DNA of 64,000 nt, from positions 1 to 64,000 of the forward strand of contig NZ_BSNY01000054.1 in assembly GCF_030160235.1 (NCBI RefSeq), read 5' to 3'. Source of the stretch: Mesorhizobium huakuii. Its GTDB lineage: Bacteria > Pseudomonadota > Alphaproteobacteria > Rhizobiales > Rhizobiaceae. Shown piece after piece: positions 58,361 through 64,000 of this stretch. The notes beneath the pieces were generated by a model. That model had not been told where the DNA came from. It ran no database searches and saw nothing but the letters and a program-made list of their open reading frames with translations. Every line of letters begins with the position of its first letter. Within the stretch, counting starts at the first letter, position 1. The position numbers and the translations under genes are program-made.

Positions 58361-58679
58361 AAGAGTTCACTCCCCCGATTTTCGTGCCTCGGCACTGATT
58401 TGTTACGTGGCCGGCGAAATAATGTCCAAGCCAAACTACGGGCAAATCACGAAAGTTTGCGGGTCCTGAAGGTGCAGCCCCGGCCTGGACGATTTCACAG
58501 GCCTTGCGAGGACCTCGCGCGGGAAACCGTCGGTCGAGGCGGTCATCACATGGAATTGTCCGCCTCGCGCCGATCTTTGTGCCTCAGCGACCGATTGAAG
58601 CAGGCAAATAATGTTGACTATTCGTGTCATGTATCGATAGGTGCGGCATGCCAAGACCAATCAAAGCAAGGATGACGCC
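58361..58679. other. Intergenic region upstream of the ECF sigma gene and the iron transporter
   Basis: About 319 bases between divergent genes. No open frame or RNA gene is convincing. It contains the promoter regions of both units and a RirA-like motif at 58615-58629. The left part (58430-58560) is unremarkable GC-rich sequence. Confidence 0.5.
58615..58629 (+). promoter_or_regulatory. Candidate RirA (iron-responsive operator) site
   Basis: TGA-N9-TCA, the core of the rhizobial iron-responsive operator, lies 50 bases upstream of the substrate-binding protein start. Its flanks are AT-rich (AATAATGT before, TGTATCGATA after). RirA is the main iron repressor of rhizobia, so the site fits an iron-uptake operon. 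The motif is short, so chance occurrence is possible. Confidence 0.45.
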
Positions 58680-59687
58680 ATGAGATACACCCTTTCCGCC
58701 CTTGTCGGTGCCACCGCGCTTGCAATCGGCCTGGCCGCCGGTCCTGCGACGGCCGAGGATGCCGGAATCATCGTTTACAACGCCCAGCATGAAAGCCTGG
58801 CCAAGGAATGGGCCGAAGGTTTCACCAAGGAAACCGGCATCAAGGTCACGCTGCGCAATGGCGGCGACAGCGACTTCTCCAACCAGATCGTCGCCGAAGG
58901 GGCAGCCTCGCCCGCCGACGTCTTCCTGACGGAAAATTCGCCGGCCATGGCGCTGGTCGAAAATGCCGGCCTGTTCGCGCCCGTCGATGCCGACACGCTG
59001 GCGCAGGTGCCGCAGGACTATCAGGCGGCCAGCGGCAAATGGGTGGGCGTGGCCGCGCGCAGCACCGTCTTTGCCTACAACACGACCAAGCTCAAGGCCG
59101 AGCAGTTGCCCAAGTCGCTGCTCGACCTCGCCGATCCGAGCTGGAAGGGCCGTTGGGCGGCCTCGCCCTCGGGCGCCGATTTCCAGGCCATCGTCAGCGC
59201 GCTGCTGCAGCTCAAGGGCGAGGCCGCCACCGCGGACTGGCTGAAGGCGATGAAGCAGAACTTCACTCCCTACAAGGGCAACAGCACGGTGATGAAGGCG
59301 GTCAATGCCGGCGAGATCGAAGGCGGGGTGATCTACCACTATTACTACTTCGGCGATCAGGCCAAGACCGGCGAGAACAGCAAGAACGTCGCGCTGCACT
59401 ATTTCAAGAACCAGGATCCGGGCGCTTTCGTCTCGGTTTCGGGTGGCGGCGTGCTCGCCTCGAGCAAGCATCAGAAGGAAGCCCAGGCCTTCCTGAAATG
59501 GGTGACCGGCAAGGGCGGCCAGGATGTGCTGAAGAACGGAAACTCCTTCGAATACGCGGTCGGCAAGGGCGCCGGGTCCAACCCGAAGCTCGTTCCATTG
59601 GCCGACTTGCAGGCGCCGAAAGTCGACGCCACGACGCTGAACTCCAAGAAGGTCACCGACCTGATGACGGCAGCCGGCTTGCTTTAG
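58680..59687 (+). CDS. Iron(III) ABC transporter substrate-binding protein (FbpA-like)
   Basis: A 335-residue periplasmic binding protein with a signal peptide (MRYTLSALVGATALAIGLAAGPATAE). Ferric-ion-binding hallmarks are IIVYNAQHESLAKEWAEGF at the start and the Tyr cluster GVIYHYYYFGDQAK that coordinates Fe(III). ADVFLTENSPAMALVENAGLF matches the family. AAGGA precedes the ATG at 58680. A terminator hairpin follows before the permease gene, which would keep the binding protein in excess. Confidence 0.93.
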   Translation: MRYTLSALVGATALAIGLAAGPATAEDAGIIVYNAQHESLAKEWAEGFTKETGIKVTLRNGGDSDFSNQIVAEGAASPADVFLTENSPAMALVENAGLFAPVDADTLAQVPQDYQAASGKWVGVAARSTVFAYNTTKLKAEQLPKSLLDLADPSWKGRWAASPSGADFQAIVSALLQLKGEAATADWLKAMKQNFTPYKGNSTVMKAVNAGEIEGGVIYHYYYFGDQAKTGENSKNVALHYFKNQDPGAFVSVSGGGVLASSKHQKEAQAFLKWVTGKGGQDVLKNGNSFEYAVGKGAGSNPKLVPLADLQAPKVDATTLNSKKVTDLMTAAGLL

Positions 59688-59721
59688 TTGGCGTTCGTCC
59701 TAATAAGGACAAACCGACCGT

Positions 59722-59757
59722 GCTCCCGCGGGAATCCACCTTCCGCGGGAGCCTTTT
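59722..59757 (+). terminator. Partial terminator between the binding protein and permease genes
   Basis: GCTCCCGCGG (59722-59731) pairs with CCGCGGGAGC (59743-59752) over a short loop, followed by TTTTGTTTTC. In an ABC operon such a hairpin lowers expression of the membrane parts relative to the binding protein, or ends the transcript if the permease has its own promoter. Confidence 0.75.
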
Positions 59758-59811
59758 GTTTTCGAGATGGCATTCGTCGATGACGACACGCTGCGTTCCT
59801 GACCTCCAACC

Positions 59812-61443
59812 GTGGTCCCCCGATTGCCGGCACCCCGCCGCAACCGTGGGGCGTCCGAGCTGATGCAGTCCGCCGTCGATCTCGGGCGCGCCGGCCTGCC
59901 TTCGCAGATGCGCCGAATGCCGCGGCGGCGTGCGGCGCCCTGGCTTGTCACCACCGCTGTTCTCGTCGCGCTGTTCGCCCTTTTGCCGCTCGCCTTCATC
60001 GTCTGGATCGCGGTCCAGACCGGCTGGGAGACCGTCTCGGCGCTGGTCTTCCGGCCGCGTGTCGGCGAACTGCTGGTCAACACCACGCTGCTGGTTTTGC
60101 TGACCGTGCCGATCGCCATCGTGCTGTCGGTGGCGCTGGCCTGGCTGACCGAGCGCAGCGACCTGCCCGGCGCCAGGCTGTGGGCCTGGCTGTGCGTGGC
60201 GCCACTCGCCATCCCCGCTTTCGTGCACTCCTACGCCTGGATCACCATGGTGCCCGGCCTGCACGGCCTTTGGGCCGGCGTGCTCGTGTCCGTGATCGCC
60301 TATTTCCCCTTCCTCTATCTGCCCATATCGGCGGCGCTGCGCCGTCTCGATCCGGCCCTGGAGGACGCCGCCGCCGCCCTCGGCCTTGGACCCTGGCGCG
60401 TCTTCTGGCGTGTCGTGCTGCCGCAGCTCAGGCTCGCCATCTGCGGCGGCTCGCTGCTGGTCGGACTGCATCTGCTGGCCGAATACGGCCTCTATGTCTT
60501 CATCCGCTTCGACACCTTCACCACGGCGATCGTCGATCAGTTCCAGTCGACCTTCAACGGACCGGCCGCCAACATGCTGGCCGGCGTCCTGGTGACCTGC
60601 TGCTTCGTACTTCTGGGCCTCGAAGTGCTGGTGCGCGGCGAAGAGCGCTATGCCCGTGTCGGCGCCGGCGCGGCGCGCTACCAGCAGCGCACGAACCTCG
60701 GCCGCGCCACCACGCCGGGCCTGCTCTTGCTGGTCGTCACCACGCTGCTGGCGCTTGGCGTGCCGTTCATCACCATCGGCCGCTGGCTCATCGCCGGCGG
60801 CGCCGAGGTCTGGCGTCTCGACGAGATTGGCCTGGCGTTGGGCCAGACGCTGTTCCTGGCGCTTGCCGGGGCACTGCTTGCCACCGTCGCCGCCATGCCG
60901 ATGGCCTGGATCTCGATCCGCGCGCCAGGACCGCTGCAACGCCTGCTGGAGGGTTGCAACTACATCGTCGGCTCGCTACCGGGTGTCGTCATTGCGCTGG
61001 CGCTGGTAACCATCACCGTGCGCATCGCGCTTCCGCTCTATCAGACGCTGTTCACCATCCTGGTCGCCTATGCCCTCATGTTCCTGCCGCGCGCCCTGGT
61101 CAGCCTGCGCGCCTCGATCGCCCAGGCGCCGGTCGAGCTCGAGCGCGCGGCGTCCAGCCTCGGCAGGCGTCCGCTCAACGCGCTGTGGTCGACCACCATC
61201 CGCCTGTCGGCGCCTGGCGCCGCGGCCGGCATGGCGCTGGTGGCGCTCGGCATCATGAACGAACTGACGGCGACCCAGATGTTGGCGCCGAACGGCACCC
61301 GCACGCTGGCCATGGCATTCTGGTCCTACAGCAGCGAGATCGACTACGCGTCGGCAGCTCCCTACGCCTTCATCATGGTGGCGATGTCGCTGCCCCTAAC
61401 CTGGCTGCTCTATGTCCAGTCGAAACGGATGGCCGGACGATGA
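59812..61443 (+). CDS. Iron(III) ABC transporter permease (FbpB-like, fused pair)
   Basis: A 543-residue permease with about 12 hydrophobic segments, formed by two fused permease halves, each with an EAA loop: [25 protein letters not shown] in the first half and [25 protein letters not shown] in the second. This is the FbpB/SfuB layout. The start is uncertain: a GTG at 59812 and ATGs at 59863 and 59908 are in frame. The stop overlaps the ATPase start (ATGA), so the two are coupled. Confidence 0.92.
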   Translation: MVPRLPAPRRNRGASELMQSAVDLGRAGLPSQMRRMPRRRAAPWLVTTAVLVALFALLPLAFIVWIAVQTGWETVSALVFRPRVGELLVNTTLLVLLTVPIAIVLSVALAWLTERSDLPGARLWAWLCVAPLAIPAFVHSYAWITMVPGLHGLWAGVLVSVIAYFPFLYLPISAALRRLDPALEDAAAALGLGPWRVFWRVVLPQLRLAICGGSLLVGLHLLAEYGLYVFIRFDTFTTAIVDQFQSTFNGPAANMLAGVLVTCCFVLLGLEVLVRGEERYARVGAGAARYQQRTNLGRATTPGLLLLVVTTLLALGVPFITIGRWLIAGGAEVWRLDEIGLALGQTLFLALAGALLATVAAMPMAWISIRAPGPLQRLLEGCNYIVGSLPGVVIALALVTITVRIALPLYQTLFTILVAYALMFLPRALVSLRASIAQAPVELERAASSLGRRPLNALWSTTIRLSAPGAAAGMALVALGIMNELTATQMLAPNGTRTLAMAFWSYSSEIDYASAAPYAFIMVAMSLPLTWLLYVQSKRMAGR

Positions 61444-62522
61444 GCTTTCTCGAAATCAGCGGCCTGCACAAGCGCTACGGCCCGGTCGCCGCATTGGCCG
61501 GTGTCGACCTCGATGTCGCCAGCGGCAGCCGCACCGCAATCGTCGGCCCCTCCGGCTGCGGCAAGACGACCTTGCTGCGGCTGATCGCCGGCTTCGAGGC
61601 ACCGGACCAGGGCCGCATCGTGCTCGACGGCCAGGTGCTGGCCAATGGCGGCGCCGCTGTCCCGGCGCATCGCCGCGGCATCGGCGTGGTGGCGCAGGAC
61701 GGCGCCCTGTTCCCGCATCTGACCATCGGCGACAATATCGGTTTCGGCATGGGCCGCGGCGAGGACAAGCGCACCGAGCGCATCGTCGAGTTGGCCTATA
61801 TCGTCGGACTGGACAAGGCGATCCTCAAGCGCCGCCCGCACGAGCTTTCCGGCGGCCAGCAGCAGCGCGTGGCGCTTGCCCGCGCCATGGCGATGAAGCC
61901 GCGGCTGATGCTGCTCGACGAGCCGTTCTCGGCGCTCGACACCGGTTTGCGCGCCTCGATGCGCAAGGCCGTGGCCGAACTTCTGGAGGCGGCGGGCATC
62001 ACCACCATCCTGGTCACCCATGACCAGGCCGAAGCACTGTCCTTCGCTGGACAAGTGGCAGTGATGCGCGACGGAAAATTCTCGCAGGTCGGCACGCCGC
62101 GCGATCTCTACCTCAAGCCGAAGGACAGGATGATCGCCGAATTCCTCGGCGACGCCATCATCCTGCCGGCGAGCATTTCGGGCGGCTTCGCCAATTCGCC
62201 GCTCGGCCGCATCGCCGTCGATACCAATGACAGCCGCGATGTCGCCCGCATCATGCTGCGGCCGGAGCAGATCGGGCTGAAACGCACGTCGCGCGAAGGC
62301 ATGTCCGGCACCCCCGACATGCTGTTTGGCGAGGTGACGGAATCGGAATTCGCCGGCTCGACATGCACGATCGCGGTGCGGCTCCTGAACAACTTCGATC
62401 CCCCGGACGCCGCCGCCATCGGCAACACGCCGCTGATCCTGCGCAAACCCGGCATGGACGCACCGGCAGTCGGTGAGATCGTCCGGCTCACCGTGTCGGG
62501 AAAGGCGCATGTCTTCGTCTGA
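61440..62522 (+). CDS. Iron(III) ABC transporter ATP-binding protein (FbpC-like)
   Basis: A 360-residue ATPase powering the permease. Walker [10 protein letters not shown] (about 37-45), signature [14 protein letters not shown], Walker [13 protein letters not shown] and switch [11 protein letters not shown] are intact. The C-terminal TOBE-like domain (about 240-360) includes [13 protein letters not shown]. The upstream permease overlaps it by 4 bases. The fbp-type operon is complete with three genes. Confidence 0.94.
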   Translation: MSFLEISGLHKRYGPVAALAGVDLDVASGSRTAIVGPSGCGKTTLLRLIAGFEAPDQGRIVLDGQVLANGGAAVPAHRRGIGVVAQDGALFPHLTIGDNIGFGMGRGEDKRTERIVELAYIVGLDKAILKRRPHELSGGQQQRVALARAMAMKPRLMLLDEPFSALDTGLRASMRKAVAELLEAAGITTILVTHDQAEALSFAGQVAVMRDGKFSQVGTPRDLYLKPKDRMIAEFLGDAIILPASISGGFANSPLGRIAVDTNDSRDVARIMLRPEQIGLKRTSREGMSGTPDMLFGEVTESEFAGSTCTIAVRLLNNFDPPDAAAIGNTPLILRKPGMDAPAVGEIVRLTVSGKAHVFV

Positions 62523-62625
62523 AGGGCCGACGCGTACGGTGCCCGGCGCGCGACGGCCAGTTCAGGCCGCGATATGTTGCCGGTTTTGGCCGAATGGATC
62601 GGCCACTGCTCAAGTGGCTTGAAGA

Positions 62626-63726
<1,101 letters not shown>

Positions 63727-63736
63727 TCTTGTCTCC

Positions 63737-64000
63737 TTATTTCTCGGTGGCGATCAGGCCGCGCACGAACCAGCGCTGCATCAGCACAACGACGATCAGC
63801 GGCGGCAGCATGACGATCAGCGTGCCGGCCATGGCGATGTGCCATTCCGGAATGCCGCCGACATTGGGGATCAGTTGTTTGAGCTCGGTCACCGCCATCG
63901 CATGCGACTGGTCTGTGGTGATGAGCAGCGGCCACAGATACTGGTTCCAGGCCCACAGGAACATGATGGTGCCGAGTGCAGCCATGTTGTTGCGTGACAG
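63737..64000 (-). CDS. ugpE: ABC sugar/glycerol-3-phosphate permease, UgpE type (partial, 5' end beyond the window)
   Basis: The C-terminal part of a CUT1 inner-membrane permease; the frame stays open to the right edge, so the start lies outside. It contains hydrophobic segments [14 protein letters not shown] and [20 protein letters not shown] and ends [12 protein letters not shown]. UgpE ends similarly with GLTAGAVKG-like tails, and the [23 protein letters not shown] stretch is typical of UgpE. It precedes the ATPase gene by 10 bases. Confidence 0.85.
   Translation of the reverse strand: MSRNNMAALGTIMFLWAWNQYLWPLLITTDQSHAMAVTELKQLIPNVGGIPEWHIAMAGTLIVMLPPLIVVVLMQRWFVRGLIATEK

Overview
The window looks like a chromosomal core segment of an alphaproteobacterium of the order Hyphomicrobiales (Rhizobiales), most likely Mesorhizobium or a close relative in the Phyllobacteriaceae. 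The basis is high GC, dense gene packing, protein families typical of this order (DUF4167, DUF1178, DUF1109/NrsF, EI-Ntr, ECF sigma), rhizobial intergenic repeats, and gene neighbourhoods familiar from rhizobia: lysC-ptsP-prfA-prmC-DUF4167-clpB, argJ-GNAT-mutT, PPIase/secA and etfBA-hbdA. No phage, plasmid, insertion sequence, integrase or CRISPR array was recognised. The species is inferred from gene content only.

Region 1 (1-9.7 kb): a consensus promoter fires left out of the window. Then come an M23 peptidoglycan peptidase, a dispersed repeat, a DHA2-type MFS exporter, a TMEM175-like channel overlapping tail-to-tail with an L,D-transpeptidase, a YjbR-like protein, and clpB with a good RpoH-type promoter and a terminator. 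Region 2 (9.7-16.6 kb): a leftward housekeeping run of DUF4167, prmC, prfA, ptsP and lysC. Region 3 (16.8-24 kb): an orphan hybrid histidine kinase, a glycolipid-binding-fold protein, ubiG, a flavin reductase/LLM monooxygenase pair with a divergent winged-helix regulator, and an EamA exporter divergent from a MarR regulator. Region 4 (24-35.3 kb): DUF1178, nitrilase, grxC and comF; a methyltransferase; a lone Flp pilin with a small membrane protein; mutT-GNAT-argJ; then a caspase-like protease, an MFS exporter with its divergent TetR regulator, and a parvulin PPIase.

Region 5 (35.3-43.4 kb): secA, then four tightly packed rightward genes: flippase, CelD/FemAB-like acyltransferase, exported creatininase-family protein and exported YVTN beta-propeller. 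Successive junctions are a 1-bp overlap, a 3-bp gap and a 4-bp overlap. This is the best candidate for an undescribed envelope system. Region 6 (43.4-52.1 kb): tRNA-Leu(CAA), DedA, DsbB, HNH, AlkA, GluQ-RS, a second EamA exporter ending in a 12-copy octamer repeat, YihY, SDR, HIG1-like protein, cobalamin adenosyltransferase and rhomboid. Region 7 (52.3-64 kb): etfB-etfA and hbdA, a three-PAS GGDEF protein, an ECF sigma/NrsF pair, an iron(III)-type ABC transporter with a RirA-like motif upstream, and the end of a leftward Ugp-type sugar/glycerol-phosphate ABC transporter cut by the right edge.

How the genes fit together: etfBA/hbdA serve acyl-CoA and hydroxybutyryl-CoA oxidation. prmC modifies the PrfA release factor encoded next to it. 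The envelope genes (M23 peptidase, L,D-transpeptidase, SecA, PPIase, DsbB, flippase operon) concern wall growth and export. Several transporters sit beside a divergent regulator with a visible inverted repeat between them, which suggests local ligand-responsive control. Start codons were adjusted where signal peptides, Shine-Dalgarno sites or gene overlaps argued for it. All functions are by sequence recognition without database searches.
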